From Cepaea nemoralis (Eukaryota; Mollusca; Gastropoda; Stylommatophora; Helicidae), in NCBI GenBank assembly GCA_014155875.1, contig JACEFZ010021369.1:534501-598500 (forward strand): DNA of 64,000 nucleotides, in the 5' to 3' direction. The position numbers and the translations under genes were made by a program. Below, piece by piece: positions 1 to 11,389 of this stretch. How positions within the stretch are numbered: position 1 is the stretch's first letter; each line of letters begins with the position of its first letter. Below the pieces are notes generated by a model that saw only the letters and a program-made list of their open reading frames with translations, was not told where the DNA came from and ran no database searches.

Positions 1-10
1 TGTCTGTCTA

Positions 11-57
<47 letters not shown>

Positions 58-143
58 GACCCGGCCCGGCATTGCCCAGCTCCTGGTGTGGAGCATCTCA
101 TTTAATTCATATAAGTAGTCATATAAGTTCCCGTTCCCGACTA

Positions 144-202
<59 letters not shown>

Positions 203-825
203 GTCTGCCTGACCCTGTCCGGCTTCGCCCAGTCCCTGGTGGGGAGCATCTAATTTAATTCATATAAGTAGTCATATAAGTTCTCATTAAATTCATACAA
301 CAAAAAAAGTAACTTAAAAGAATGTCCTTCCACACACCATCCATTATTTTTAATGAAAACTCTTTCTAATCACCTGCATGACTACAGTAACTTCTTAAGC
401 AAATAAAGATGAGTTACAATGTTATGCATTGTGCATTATTTTTATGAAAACTTTGAAAATGCCTTACAGATTGTATCATTATTTATTATAACTCATATGC
501 CGGTACATAACTATGGACACAGAGTTTATAAATCTTTGAAAACGATGCCACAATATGACTATAAGTTATACAGAAAAGTTATGCCCCTTGAAATAACTTT
601 TACGGAGTTAGGTCCCCTGAAATATATGAAATTATAATGAAAAATGAAAAATGAAATAATACTGAGTAAGCAGGCGATTTCACACTAACAAAATATCACA
701 GTTGACAGCTCTGGAATGAAAGGAAGGCGTGTAGAAAATTTCATCTCAATCGGATGGGCCGTTCGCGAACACATAAAGGACATAAATACAGACAGACAGA
801 CGATCCTTATTTATATATAAGATAT
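1..825 (+). mobile_element. Microsatellite-cored repeat element, copy 1
   Basis: Two blocks of (CTGT)n (1-57 and 143-208) alternate with a roughly 85-bp GC-rich unit (about 58-142, and again about 209-280). A unique 540-bp part follows, ending near 823 in an AT-rich TTTATATATAAG motif. The same layout occurs inverted at 54264-56905; the 260-823 part matches the reverse complement of 54264-54800 at roughly 90% by eye. Tandem core units fused to a tetranucleotide microsatellite beside a conserved end resemble the non-autonomous Helitron-associated or pearl-type elements of molluscs. That family assignment is inference. The left end is cut by the window. The open frame at 419-637 is not conserved as a protein and is probably accidental. 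Confidence 0.6.
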
Positions 826-1314
826 GACTCGGTATCCATAAAATCATCTTTAACTCTCCAACGGTCATATCTCGGTATCATATAGACTGCCTTCGCGTAT
901 CAGCCTAAAGAGAGTTTCCCCAAACCTCTTAGTCTAATGACGTTGGTTAGTCCATAGTACACCTCCATATTCGTCTAAAGATGTAACGCATCTCTTGGTA
1001 CAATTCTAGTGTACTGTTATATCTGCGTAGGGGAGTTGCTTCTATCCCAGCACACCGCACTGCACCCTCACATTATGTGTGGTTCTCTCTGTACCCTCTC
1101 TACTTATTCCTGTGATTACCCCTGATAAAACAAATGGCAAACATTTGCGGCTGATCCAGCAATAATAGCAAAATCAAAAGCTGAATTACCAGACCACATG
1201 AATAGTGTCTAAAAAAAATATGTATACCAAAATTTAGAATAAATAAAATAGGGTTACTGACTATAACCAACGAAGTATAAACAAATTAACACAATTCCCC
1301 TAATTTACTATCCT
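826..1314. other. Unassigned spacer
   Basis: AT-rich sequence of about 490 bases with no recognisable coding region, tandem repeat or RNA gene. The reverse strand around 880-1050 reads as a broken frame with several stops, possibly an old transposon remnant that I cannot name. Confidence 0.4.
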
Positions 1315-1335
1315 TGCACGAAGGCTCGAAAAGGT

Positions 1336-2559
1336 TTGGCAGCAATGAGAGTCATGGCGACTGCCAATATCGAGCAAAGACTGCTATTACTTCTGTTCCA
1401 AGGACTTGTGCTTTCACGCATCGAGTATGCCCTGGCCATCCTCACTGTCAGCCCTACACAGATTGGGAGACTTGAAAAGGTACAAAACGAAGCCATGCGC
1501 ATCATTTTGGGCTGCACGAGAGACACCAGCTGTGTAGCAATGAGATACCTCCTTGACTTCCCGACAATGGAACACAGGATCAAGATCTGGAGAGCTCGTG
1601 CATACTTAAAAATAAGTGCAGATGAGCAGCACCCTCTGCATGACGCTGTATTCAGAGAAAAGGGTGACAGGCTAAAGAGGGGCAAATCATGGATGGGTCG
1701 GGCGGAAGATGTCGTCGGACAGGTCTGCAGTCTTACCAGTATCAACCCCGGCAAGGAATGGGTGCCGGTGCCTCCAGCTTTTAAGTGTACCTTCTCCTGC
1801 ATTATCACACTCGACAGACGGTGCAGAGAGCAGAACCCTGCCGCTGTTAACGCAGAGGTTAACGCGCTCATCTATGATCACTCAGATAGCCTCGAAGTGC
1901 TCATCTATACAGATGGATCTGTTGTAAAGCAGCAGAGAAGTGCGTGGGCATTTACAGCCCGTTCAGCGGGCCGAACCGTTCAAGAATCCAGTGGTGCCCA
2001 CTCTATGACCACGAGCAGCATGACGATGGAGGTGATGGCAGTTACACAGGCTTTCATATGGCTGGAATCACAGCATTATACCAACGTGTGCGTACTAAGT
2101 GATTCAATGAGCATGATTCAGAAGGTCGAAGCTGGATCTGTACGTAGACAGTGGACTGAGTCGCTGCGGAAGTCCGTTGTCCGCAAAGTCACCTTCATCT
2201 TCGTCCCGGGACATGCGGGAGTCGAGGGAAATGAACGAGCTGATAAATTGGCTGGCTCTGCACCCCCTGTAGATGGCCAGCCCATGGATCGTGCCGATGT
2301 TATTAACGCCCTTAAAGATATGGCGAGAACAGAGGATTTTGACGCCAGTGATTCCACATCGCTTTCCAGGATGGAAGATCTGGGAGTAAGAATCGGCACA
2401 GCCAGACGCGAGAGGTACATCGGGAAAACAAAGCGCATCGTCAACCAACACAGAACTGGCACTATTAGCCACCGGACGCTGATGCATATGCTGGGGGGAG
2501 GTTCTGAGCACCTATGGACATGTCCGGAGTGCAACGAAGATACCCCAACTGATAACTAA
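1336..2559 (+). CDS. 5'-truncated I-type LINE ORF2: RT thumb plus RNase H
   Basis: The frame is open from about 1318 and the first codon at 1336 is TTG, so this is a truncation point and not a true start. Residues 1-175 correspond to the region after the RT palm: RLLLLLFQGLVLSRIEYA, then NEAMRIILGCTRDT, which is conserved in the second element at 31605-32132. An RNase H domain follows, with its acidic residues visible in IYTDGSV (about 1900-1920), MEVMAV (about 2029), LSDSMS (about 2096) and GHAGVEGNERAD (about 2210-2245). A C-terminal zinc-type motif WTCPECN precedes the stop. Immediately after the stop lies a (TAAC)n tail at about 2552-2571, the expected LINE 3' end. RNase H in a non-LTR pol points to the I superfamily. 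The frame is intact but lacks endonuclease and RT palm, so it is a dead-on-arrival copy. Confidence 0.85.
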   Translation: MAAMRVMATANIEQRLLLLLFQGLVLSRIEYALAILTVSPTQIGRLEKVQNEAMRIILGCTRDTSCVAMRYLLDFPTMEHRIKIWRARAYLKISADEQHPLHDAVFREKGDRLKRGKSWMGRAEDVVGQVCSLTSINPGKEWVPVPPAFKCTFSCIITLDRRCREQNPAAVNAEVNALIYDHSDSLEVLIYTDGSVVKQQRSAWAFTARSAGRTVQESSGAHSMTTSSMTMEVMAVTQAFIWLESQHYTNVCVLSDSMSMIQKVEAGSVRRQWTESLRKSVVRKVTFIFVPGHAGVEGNERADKLAGSAPPVDGQPMDRADVINALKDMARTEDFDASDSTSLSRMEDLGVRIGTARRERYIGKTKRIVNQHRTGTISHRTLMHMLGGGSEHLWTCPECNEDTPTDN

Positions 2560-2572
2560 CTAACTAACTAAG

Positions 2573-2694
2573 GAACACCCTTATCTAGTAAGATGATCAC
2601 GTGCTGGTTTCACGTGATAACAACATGAAATTCTTTTATTTGTGATGATGATGAGTGATGTAAATTACAAGAGAAGCATTTATCTGTTTGAGGA
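2573..2694. other. Short spacer
   Basis: AT-rich sequence between two LINE fragments. Nothing recognisable. Confidence 0.3.
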
Positions 2695-4302
2695 TGTTAA
2701 TTCAAAAATATATAGAAGTTCAAAAAAGTGAATATGTTTGGTTTATAGACTAAAGGAAAGCTTTTGATAGAGTGCAACATGAACTACTAATTACGTGCCT
2801 TCAAGATATAGGAGTAGACGGAAAGGACATCAGACTTATTAGTAACTTGTACTGGGAACAAGTGGCGTCTTTTAGATGCGGAAATAACTATTCGTCGCCT
2901 ATAGAGATAAAAAAAGGAGTACGGCAGGGATGTGTACTGTCCCCAAGCCTCTTGAACCTATACAAAGAAAGAATTTTTAAACAAGTTGAAATGCCTGGAC
3001 TTAACATCAATGGAAGAATCATAAACAATCTTAGATATGCTGACGATACCTTGTTACTAGCTGAAAGTGAGCAAGAGTTGCAGGACCTAGTGGAATTGTA
3101 AACAGGCACAGTGCAGAATGTGACTTAGATATTAACATCCAAAAAACAAAAACTATGATAATTAGCTGTGAAAAGGAAAGGACATCAATGAACATCACAG
3201 TAAACGGGCAAATAATAGAACAAGTAACACGTTTCTCTTATCTTGGACATATAATAACGGATGATGGCAGTAGTGAAATGGAAATCAAAAATAGAATAGG
3301 AATGGCCACAAATGTTTTCAACGGCATGAAATCAGTATTAACATCTAGAGCAGTGGTTCTCAACCTTTTTTGGCCCGTGCCCCCCTTCACCATATTTTCA
3401 GAACGTCATTCCCTTCTTTCGTATTTCCTACCTAAAAAGTTGGTCCGTGCCCCCCTTCACCATATTTTCAGAAAATCATTCCCCCCCCCCCCCCCACATC
3501 CTTTCGTATTTCCTACCTAAATATCCCCCCTCCCCACGCTCCTGCCCCTACACAGTATACGTAATAATGGAAGCACATACCAAAACAAGTCTAGACGTCC
3601 ACATAAAACGTGATTTGTGGGTCTACTTACTTTATAAAATGAATTTTAGAAGGGTGAGACGTACAGAACCATAAAGTATGAAGGGAAAAACAATATCAAG
3701 TAATCGGTTCTTGTATTAACGCGATCTTGAAATAATCTTCATTTCCCCCCCCCCCCTCTCTGGAAACCCTAAAATTCGCCCCTGGGGGGGGGGGGAGAAT
3801 TCCCTACCTGTTGAGAACCACTGATCTGGAGAGATTAATAATGCATTAAAATGAGAATTGTCAAATGCTACGTATATTCAACGCTACTGTATGGCGCGGA
3901 ATCCTGGACATTGAACAAGCAACTAGAAAGTCGCATAGAAGCCCTGAAGATGTGGATATACAGACGAATAGGTTGTATTTCATGGAAACAAAAACAGTCA
4001 AATGCAGAGGTCCTAGAAAAACTGGGAATGAAGAGAGAGTTGATGAAAGAAATAAAGAGGAGACAAGTGAAATATTTTGGCCACGTTAAAAGACATGTAC
4101 ATGATACTCTTATAAAAACCATACTGGAAGGCAAGGTTGAGGGCAAGCGAGCAAGAGGTAGACAACAATGCAAGTGGGAGGAAACATCGAGAGATGGACG
4201 AACATCAGTCTGACAGAATGTACATTCAAGGCGAGAGACAGACTGGAAATCCATTGCAGCCAACCTTCATTGCGGAGACGGCACCTGATTGATTGATTGA
4301 TC
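2695..4302 (+). pseudogene. RTE-type LINE fragment (family 1), RT to 3' tail, interrupted
   Basis: This is the 3' half of a non-LTR retrotransposon polyprotein in several frames. Visible in order are KAFDRVQHELL (about 2756), IKKGVRQGCVLSP (about 2912-2948), the RT active-site motif RYADDTLLL (about 3032-3058), INIQKTKTM and FSYLGHIITDDGS. After the insert at 3351-3823 it continues with KCYVYSTLLYGAESWTLN, MWIYRRIGCISW and YFGHVKR, then a basic GKRARGR segment. It ends in a (TTGA)n tail at about 4287-4302. Motif order and the YGAESWT...YFGH block fit the RTE/BovB-like clade. Frame breaks include a stop at about 2751, a stop near 3101 and another at 4213. The 3' part is shared with the reverse-strand copy at 35359-36175. 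Confidence 0.8.
3351..3823. mobile_element. hAT-type non-autonomous DNA transposon inside the LINE
   Basis: The 473-bp insert starts with CAGTGGTTCTCAA and ends with the inverse TTGAGAACCACTG, a terminal inverted repeat typical of hAT elements. It is flanked by 8-bp duplications ATCTAGAG (3343-3350) and ATCTGGAG (3824-3831), one mismatch apart. An 8-bp duplication is the hAT hallmark. The sister LINE copy at about 35870-35910 lacks the insert. Inside are an imperfect tandem duplication of about 75 bp (3371-3445 versus 3442-3520), C and G homopolymers, and no transposase. Open frames inside are accidental. Confidence 0.85.
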
Positions 4303-4660
4303 TTGTTTCCAATATATGTTTTCTATGAGTCTAAGGTTTTTCCCATCAATTTGTAGATCTGCAAGCATCCCTACCATGTTGACATGTCTTACTTTACCGA
4401 AAGCATTTGTGAAGTCAATAAAGCAAAGATGTAAGTCTTTGTTTAGTTCTATAGAACGTTCAATTACTGTTCTCGGCACATATACAGCGTTTACTATACC
4501 CGTGCCTTCTACAAACCCACATTGTTCTTCTTCTGTTTAGGGTTGTATTTTCTTCCTGACTCTTTGCATGATAATTCTTAGCAGAATCTTGGTAATATGG
4601 CTCATTCTACTAATTGCTCGACGTTGATCACATTCCAAGGCTCCTGATTTCTCTTGTAAT
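4303..4660 (-). pseudogene. RTE-type LINE RT fragment, reverse strand
   Basis: On the reverse strand about 120 codons of RT are readable: ECDQRRAISRMSHITKI (about 4630-4580), EEQCGFVEGTGI, then CFIDFTNAFGKV, DGKNLRLIENIYWKQ. It abuts head-on the (TTGA)n tail of the forward LINE at 4302. That suggests the forward copy landed in or beside this older relative. The piece lacks YxDD and everything downstream. The frame changes near 4530. Confidence 0.65.
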
Positions 4661-5654
4661 TTCATTCAGTTAGGGATATAACTTTCCGATATGGCATACA
4701 GCTGAGGGCGAATTAGTAGGGATCACAATGATGATTAGAAAAGAGAGGGAACATTCCTGAAGCTATCGCTTATGCTTTGTCTGTGGTAATGTCCAGCCTT
4801 GATGTCCAGAGTCCAGTCACTTCATACAACTCCTACGAACATTCTAACGCCAGCTCACTTGAGCAGTGTCTGCTTGCGAAACCAGACGGTTCCTATCTAC
4901 CACTCCTGCCAATCTGAATGAGTGCAGGAACGTGAGTACTGTAGCATCTCTGATTCTCAAGTTGATAAACGACTGTACAGATTAACAAACAATATTTATC
5001 CCTAAACAAGTATCGAATGTGCACGACCTGTTGGCACGTGGTATTGTCACGATGTTAACACGTTGTCGATCCTTACGGACTTCAAACTAAACCTAGTCAA
5101 ATTAGATTGGTGACCCTGAGTTCACAATCGCCTGTGAGAAGACTTCAGCCATCCGAGGAAGTTTGCCATTTCCAGTTGGAGCTCCACTATCATCAGGCCA
5201 TGTGTGTTGTTTCTTTTTCGGACTGGTGGCACAATTTAATCACACCACGAATTGCGATTCGGATTTATCCTAGTGATTATATCTTTGCATATGACATACT
5301 AACTATCTACATAATTTAGTTCACTAGAATTATCACTCTAAATCCATTATTATAATGGTAGCTTCCGAGCTTCACTGGTTTCAGTACTATAGCGAACTTG
5401 CTAATCCTACAAAAAAGTTGCAGCTGTCACTTACTTGCAATAAATGTTTATTGTAGTGAATGCATTTTTGTGTGTTTGTCAATTATCAGACGTTAGTTAG
5501 TGAATAAAAGCTGAATGTGTGTTTCTGTTGTTTGGTTATATGATGGAGCACTGGGTGTAATTTACTTGCATTGTTTACAGCAAAGAGGATCTGGCCTGGT
5601 TAAACAGACTATGTGTATGGTATCGTGCAGTCTATTCTCACAGTTTCTGCTCCA
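4661..5654. other. Unassigned intergenic DNA
   Basis: About 1 kb of mixed-composition sequence with no convincing coding region, SINE or tandem repeat. The open frame at 5107-5319 (70 codons) has no recognisable motif. Confidence 0.4.
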
Positions 5655-6160
5655 CTATAGGGTATAGTACTGTAGGGTACAGCACTGTAGGGTATAGCAC
5701 TGCCGGGTGCTGCACTATAGGGTATAGCACAGTAGGGTATAGCACTGTAGGGTATAGCACAATAGGGTATAGCACTGTAGGGTATAGCACAATAGGGTAT
5801 AGCACTGTAGGGTATAGCACAGTAGGATATAGCACAGTAGGGTATAGCACTGTAGGGTATAGCACAGTAGGGTATAGCACAGTAGTGTGTAGCACAATAG
5901 GGTATAGCACTGTAGGGTATAGCACAGTAGGGTATAGCACTGTAGGGTATAGCACTGTAGGGTATACTAATGTATGGTAAAGCACTGTAGGGTATAGCAC
6001 TGTAGAGTATACCAATGTAAGGTATAGCACTGTAGGGTAATACACTGTATGGCATAGCACTGTAGGGTATAGCACTGTAGGGCATTGCACTGTAGAGTAT
6101 AGCATTGTATGTTATATAGCACTGTAGGGTATAGCACTGTAGGGTGTAGCACTGTAGTGT
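5655..6160. repeat. 15-bp minisatellite (about 33 units)
   Basis: Near-perfect tandem units of GGGTATAGCACTGTA, with the second half varying between CTGTA, CAGTA and CAATA. Because the unit is a multiple of three, long artificial reverse-strand frames appear (repetitive PYSAI / LYPTV peptides). These are not genes. Confidence 0.95.
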
Positions 6161-6354
6161 AGACCCTGCCTGTTTTCAGGAACCAAGTCCATGGGCTATT
6201 CCTGTTGGGAGTAGACTGTCCACTATGGTCCTGTATAAAATGTCTTCACCGACTTCACCTTTACGAGTGTTTAGCGCCCCTTTGAAGACCACACCACACC
6301 CACCACAATTAACACTATTCCTACTACTTACTCCTTCTACAATTGCTACTACTG

Positions 6355-6374
6355 CTACAAAAACAACAACAACA

Positions 6375-6429
<55 letters not shown>

Positions 6430-6430
6430 A
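6355..6430. repeat. (ACT)n trinucleotide microsatellite
   Basis: A run of AAC then ACT triplets grading into ACC. It creates poly-Thr and poly-Val frames that are not genes. Confidence 0.9.
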
Positions 6431-6579
6431 CAATACGACCACTATTACTGCTAATATTGCAGCTACAATTACTGCCAATGCGACTTCTACACTAATGCCT
6501 CTCTATCAATTCTCGTCAGTTTAGCTTAACTTAGAATTTCTGTGGGCTGGCCAGTTTTTGTGATGTTCTTGTTACTTAG

Positions 6580-6790
6580 GATGTGTGTGTTAGGATGTGT
6601 ATGTGGGTGGGTGTGGGATGTGTGGGTTGGTTGGGATGTTTGTGGGTGGCGAATGTGTTTTGGTTGGGGGAACAGGTGAGGGCAGTGTGTGTGTGGGTGG
6701 GGGATGTGCGGGAGGAGGATGGGTTGGTTGGTGGGGTATGTATGTGTCCCTGGGTGTGTGTGTGTGTGTGGGTGGGGTGATGTATGGGTA
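6580..6790. repeat. GT/GGT-rich low-complexity tract
   Basis: The strand is strongly G+T skewed with degenerate TGTGGGTGGG motifs. No coding signal. Confidence 0.75.
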
Positions 6791-6989
6791 GATGGGAGAT
6801 GGGCCTCATAACATGGTAATTTGTCTTGATTATGTTTACAACATTCATTTCACAATGTTTATCTTTCTTCCTATGTAAATGTATAATGCTCTTGATGAAT
6901 GAAAGACGAGTGATTGGAAGGTCCGAATGTAAGACGGGCCTGCGTGCCCAATTTGTTACCCTTTGAAAATACAGTTGATTTGATTTGAT

Positions 6990-8715
6990 TATTTTGCCCG
7001 ATTCTGTAACGTCGTTCCTTTCAAGATTCATGCCTGATTAGGTGTTGTTGTTCCTTTCACAGTGTCTGTGATGTTTTTGTTACTTGCCCTATTCTGTAAT
7101 ATCGTTCCTTGTCTGATTCTGTGATGGTGTTGCCTGATTCCGGGTTGTTCCTTGCTTGATTCTGTAATATTGTTCCTTGCTGATTCTGTAGTTTCGATCT
7201 TGCTGATTATGTGATATTGTTCTTTGCCTGATTCTGTGTTGTTCCTTTCCTGATTCTGTGATGTCGTTCCTTGCCCGATTCTGTGATGTAATTGTTACTT
7301 GCCTGATTCTATGATGTCGTTCCTTGCCCGATTCTGTGATGTAATTGATATTTGCCTGATTCTGTGATGTAATTGTTATTTGCCTGATTCTGTGATGTAA
7401 TTGATATTTGTCTGATTCTGTGATGTAATTGTTATTTGCCTGATTCTGTGATGTCGTTCCTTGCCCGATTCTGTGATGTCGTTCCTTGCCTGATTCTGTG
7501 ATGTAGTTCCTAGTGATTCTGTGATGTTGTTCCTTGCCTGATTCTGTGATGTAATTGTTATTTGCCTGATTCTGTGATGTTATTGTTACTTGCCTGATTC
7601 TGTGATGTCGTTCCTTGTGTGAATCTGTGATGTCGTTCCTTGCCTGATTCTGTGATGTCGTTCCTTGCCTTACTCTGTGATGTCGTTCCTTGTGTGATTC
7701 TGTGATGTCGTTCCTGGCCTTACTCTGTGATGTTGTTACTTGCCGGATTCTGTGATGTTGTTCCTTGTGTGATTCTGTGATGTCGTTCCTTGTGTGATTC
7801 TGTGATGTCGTTCCTTGCCTGATTCTGTGATGTTGTTCCTTGCCCGATTCTGTGATGTTGTTCCTTGTGTGATTCTGTGATGTTGTTCCTTGCCTGATTC
7901 TGTGATGTTGTTCCTTGCCCGATTCTGTGATGTCGTTCCTTGCCCGATTCTGTGATGTCGTTCCTTGCCTTACTCTGTGATGTTGTTACTTGCCCGATTC
8001 TGTGATGTCGTTCCTTGTGTGATTCTGTGATGTCGTTCCTTGCCTTACTCTGTGATGTTGTTACTTGCCTGATTCTGTGATGTTGTAACTTGCCTGATTC
8101 TGTGATGTTGTTACTTGCCTGATTCTGTGATGTTATTCCTTGTGTGATTCTGTGATATTGTTCCTTGCCTGATTCTGTGATGTTGTTCCTTGTGTGATTC
8201 TGTGTTGTTATTCCTTGTGTGATTCTGTGATATTGTTCCTTGCCTGATTCTGTGATGTTATTCCTTGTGTGATTCTGTGATGATTGGTCCTTGCCTGATT
8301 CTGCGATGTTGTTCCTTGTGTGATTCTGTGATATTGTTCCTTGCCTGATTCTGTGATGTTGTTCCTTGCCTGATTCTGTGATGTTGTTCCTTGTGTGATT
8401 CTGTGTTGTTGTTCCTTGTGTGATTCTGTGATGTTGATACTTGCCTGATTCTGTGATGTTGTTCCTTGCCTGATTCTGTGATGTCGTGCCTTGCCTGATT
8501 CTGTGATATTGTTACTTGCCTGATTCTGTGATGTTGTTTCTTGCCTGATTCTGTGATGTTGTTCCTTGTGTGATTCTGTGATGTAGTTACTTGCCTGATT
8601 CTGTGATGTTGTTCCTTGCCTTACTCTGTGATGTTGTTCCTTGCCTAATTCTGTGATGTTGTTCCTTGCTTGAGTCTGTGATGTTGTTACGTGTCTGATT
8701 CTGTGATGGTGTTGT
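6990..8715. repeat. 25-bp satellite array, about 1.7 kb
   Basis: Tandem array of a unit close to CCTGATTCTGTGATGTTGTT plus CCTTG, with about 65 copies. Copies differ mainly in the CCTGATT/CCCGATT/TGTGATT start and in GTCG/GTTG/GTAATTG. The left edge (6990-7250) is more degenerate, as expected at the margin of an array. No open frame of note. Confidence 0.93.
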
Positions 8716-9059
8716 TGTTGAATTGTGTGTCACAGAACCTTTCGTTGCATTCTGCTGTGATACTGTGTCTTGCGTAGTGTCTCACATAACTGTACCTGCC
8801 TGCTTCTGTAATGTTGCATTCATTACAGTGTATGCCATATAACTTTTCCTTGCATTTTTATGTGGTGTTATTCCTTGCATTGTATGTTATATAACTGTTC
8901 CTTGCTAGCTTTTCTGGTGTTATTGTTCCTTGCGAGCTTCTGAGATGCTATTTTTCCTTAGACGGTCTCTGGATCCTTTCCGTGGAATTTTCTCTGCAGT
9001 AGTAACCATTATATCTGATCGTGTGTTCAATCCCTGACAACTCATCGTATGTGAGTCCA
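8716..9059. other. Degenerate flank of the satellite
   Basis: Contains decayed relatives of the satellite (TTCCTTGC..., GTGTTATT...) grading into unique sequence. No gene. Confidence 0.4.
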
Positions 9060-9600
9060 AGACAGCTAATCATATGAGAAGGTAAGACGAATCACCATCT
9101 GACTGTCTAAGACAGTTTATCATGTGACAAGCTAAGACAGCTGATCTTGTGACAGGGTACGACAACTGGTCAAGCTAAGATAGCCCAGTGTTTTATCAAG
9201 CTAAGACAGCCCATACTGTGGTCAATCTAAGACAGCCGATTTTGTGGTCAGACAGCCAATCCTATGGTCAGGATAATACAGCCCATTCGCCGGTGAGGCT
9301 AAGACGGCCCATTCTTTGGTCAAGCTAAGACAGCCCATTCTGTGGTCAAGCACAGACAGCCCATTCTGAAGTCAAGCACAGATAGCTCATTGTGTGACCA
9401 AGCACAGACAGCTCATTGTGTGATCAAGCTAAGACAGCCAATTCTGTGGTCAGGCATAGACAGCCCATTCTGTGGCCAAGCATAGATAGCTCATTGTGTG
9501 ATAAAGCACAGACAGCTCATTGTGTGAGCAAACACAGACAGCTCATTGTGTTCATCAAGCTAAGGCGGACGTGGACTTACAGAAAACAGAGTAGCTGGCC
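9060..9600. repeat. Degenerate 26-bp tandem repeat
   Basis: About 20 units resembling AAGCTAAGACAGCCCATTCT plus GTGGTC, strongly diverged on the left and more regular at 9290-9560. Confidence 0.85.
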
Positions 9601-9612
9601 ATAGGATTGGCA

Positions 9613-9676
9613 TAATAATAATAATAATAATAATAATAATATAATAATAATATAATAATAATAATAATAATAATAG
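9613..9676. repeat. (ATA)n microsatellite
   Basis: AT-only trinucleotide tract with a few phase breaks. Confidence 0.95.
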
Positions 9677-9939
9677 TAATATCATTAGCTGTATGTACTG
9701 TATAGAATGGTGCAATCAACCCCAACATTTATTAACTGCGTGTATGCTATTTTCTAGGCAATTATCTTTTTAGTAATATACTGCTTTCTAAGAGCCGACG
9801 CCTCATATCGTCTAAATCAACGGAAAGAACTGTTTCCAAATCGCTCATGGCTGATTTGGAGCCCGTGACTAGATATGTCCTGGAAATATGAAACTGCGTG
9901 TCATTAACCCCTCAGCCACAGACACAGAAGAGGTGCAGA

Positions 9940-10115
9940 GATGTGAGCATTGCAGATACTCACAGAGAATACAGCGGCTGGGTGTAGGAGTGGTGTAATG
10001 ATGTGAGCATTGTAGATACTCACGGAGAGCACAGCGGCTGGGTGTAGGAGTGGTGTAATGTTGTGAGCATTGTAGATACTCACGGAGAGCACAGCGGCTG
10101 GGTGTAGGAGTGGTT
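9940..10115. repeat. 60-bp tandem repeat, three copies
   Basis: Three consecutive 60-bp units share GAGCATTGTAGATACTCAC and CAGCGGCTGGGTGTAGGAGT. Units 2 and 3 differ at only a few positions. The reverse-strand frames across it are repeat artefacts. Confidence 0.93.
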
Positions 10116-11188
10116 GAGCTTGATGCCGGTGGCTGCCAGGTGGTCAATGTTGGGACTTCTCACGTCTGGGTTGTGGTACCCGACATCGTTCCAACCTGCG
10201 GATTGTAATGTGGTCAAATATGGTTATACATAAACATAGCCCAAGCCTGCCCACAAACTTTTCCATAAGTAAATAATGTACGCGTTTTCTCTCATTTCCA
10301 CAATATGAATAGATTGCAGCATTCGTTATTACACCAAACATTAATAACTTATAGCAAACGTGTGACGAAAAGCCTCGGCAATAACAGATTGTATCTCTCA
10401 TTCCCCAAGAAAGGAATACAACCCAGAGAGCTAAAGACTACTGGCCATGAGACGTCCATGTAACCATCCTAAGTGAAAATGGGAGGAGAAAAGACGGAAA
10501 TCACGGTAGGGAAGAAGAATGTATTTAAAAACCGGCATTGCCAACAAAGCTCAAACATAAACACAGTTATAGCCTTCCAGTGAAGCCTTCTGGTGAGATA
10601 TTACCATCTCATTTTGCCCAACTTCAGTAAGGAGTCTAGTAGCAGGATTTCGAGCAATAAACTCAGGTAATCAAATTATATCGTTTATTATTTATCTTCT
10701 GCTCTGAGGGTCTGCTTTAGTTTTCTTGTTTCTGTTTACTCTTCCAAACCTCAAGCTTGTGAGTTTTCTTTATTACTTATTGTTCCAACTCTTGCCTTTA
10801 TGGTGTCACCGTGAAAACTGTTTTCTCGTGGTTGTATGTGATTCTTTGGAGAAATCTAACATTATTCACATACAGGACAGACATTCAGATCCGTCCTACA
10901 TGAGGTCGTTGCACATAGGAGACTGACTACTCAGGAGAAATCCCCGAGGGTAAGCAATCTATTGATAACGTCCGAAATAACGTTGGTTATTCCGACCAAC
11001 AACACTTATAATTCCTACCAACATTGTTGTGAAACCACTAGGAAGAAGAAAATATGTCACCAGTTCATCTTGCCTGTATCAAGCTAGACAGAGGACTTAG
11101 GAAACTAATTCATTAATACAGGTGAAGTGAAGGACTTTGTTTGATGTTCGACTTGGATGTGCGACTACAGCTCTTCAGACAGACAGCG
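10116..11188. other. Unassigned intergenic DNA
   Basis: About 1.07 kb without a supported gene or repeat. The open frames at 10144-10401 and 10726-10926 have no recognisable domain. Confidence 0.4.
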
Positions 11189-11213
11189 TGTGTGTGTGTG
11201 TGTTGTGTGTGTG

Positions 11214-11272
<59 letters not shown>
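11189..11272. repeat. (TG)n then (GA)n microsatellite
   Basis: TG repeats (11189-11212) followed by an uninterrupted GA tract (about 11215-11270). Confidence 0.95.
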
Positions 11273-11273
<1 letters not shown>

Positions 11274-11389
11274 AGGTGAGAAGAGAGATAGAGAGAGTAA
11301 ATGAGGTGAACTTAGATGAGAAACACTCAAGTATAGTAGTAGTAGGCCTCTTTAAATCCTGCAGGACTATAGAGTTGTGCCTGGCAGCA

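Noticed and set aside
5609..6105. Reverse frames resembling PYSAIPYSA repeats
   Set aside because: 15-bp minisatellite in a multiple-of-three register; it could mimic a structural protein, but there is no flanking gene structure and all three frames are open.
9869..10147. Reverse repeat-containing frame, 92 codons
   Set aside because: 60-bp tandem repeat; the period is a multiple of three.
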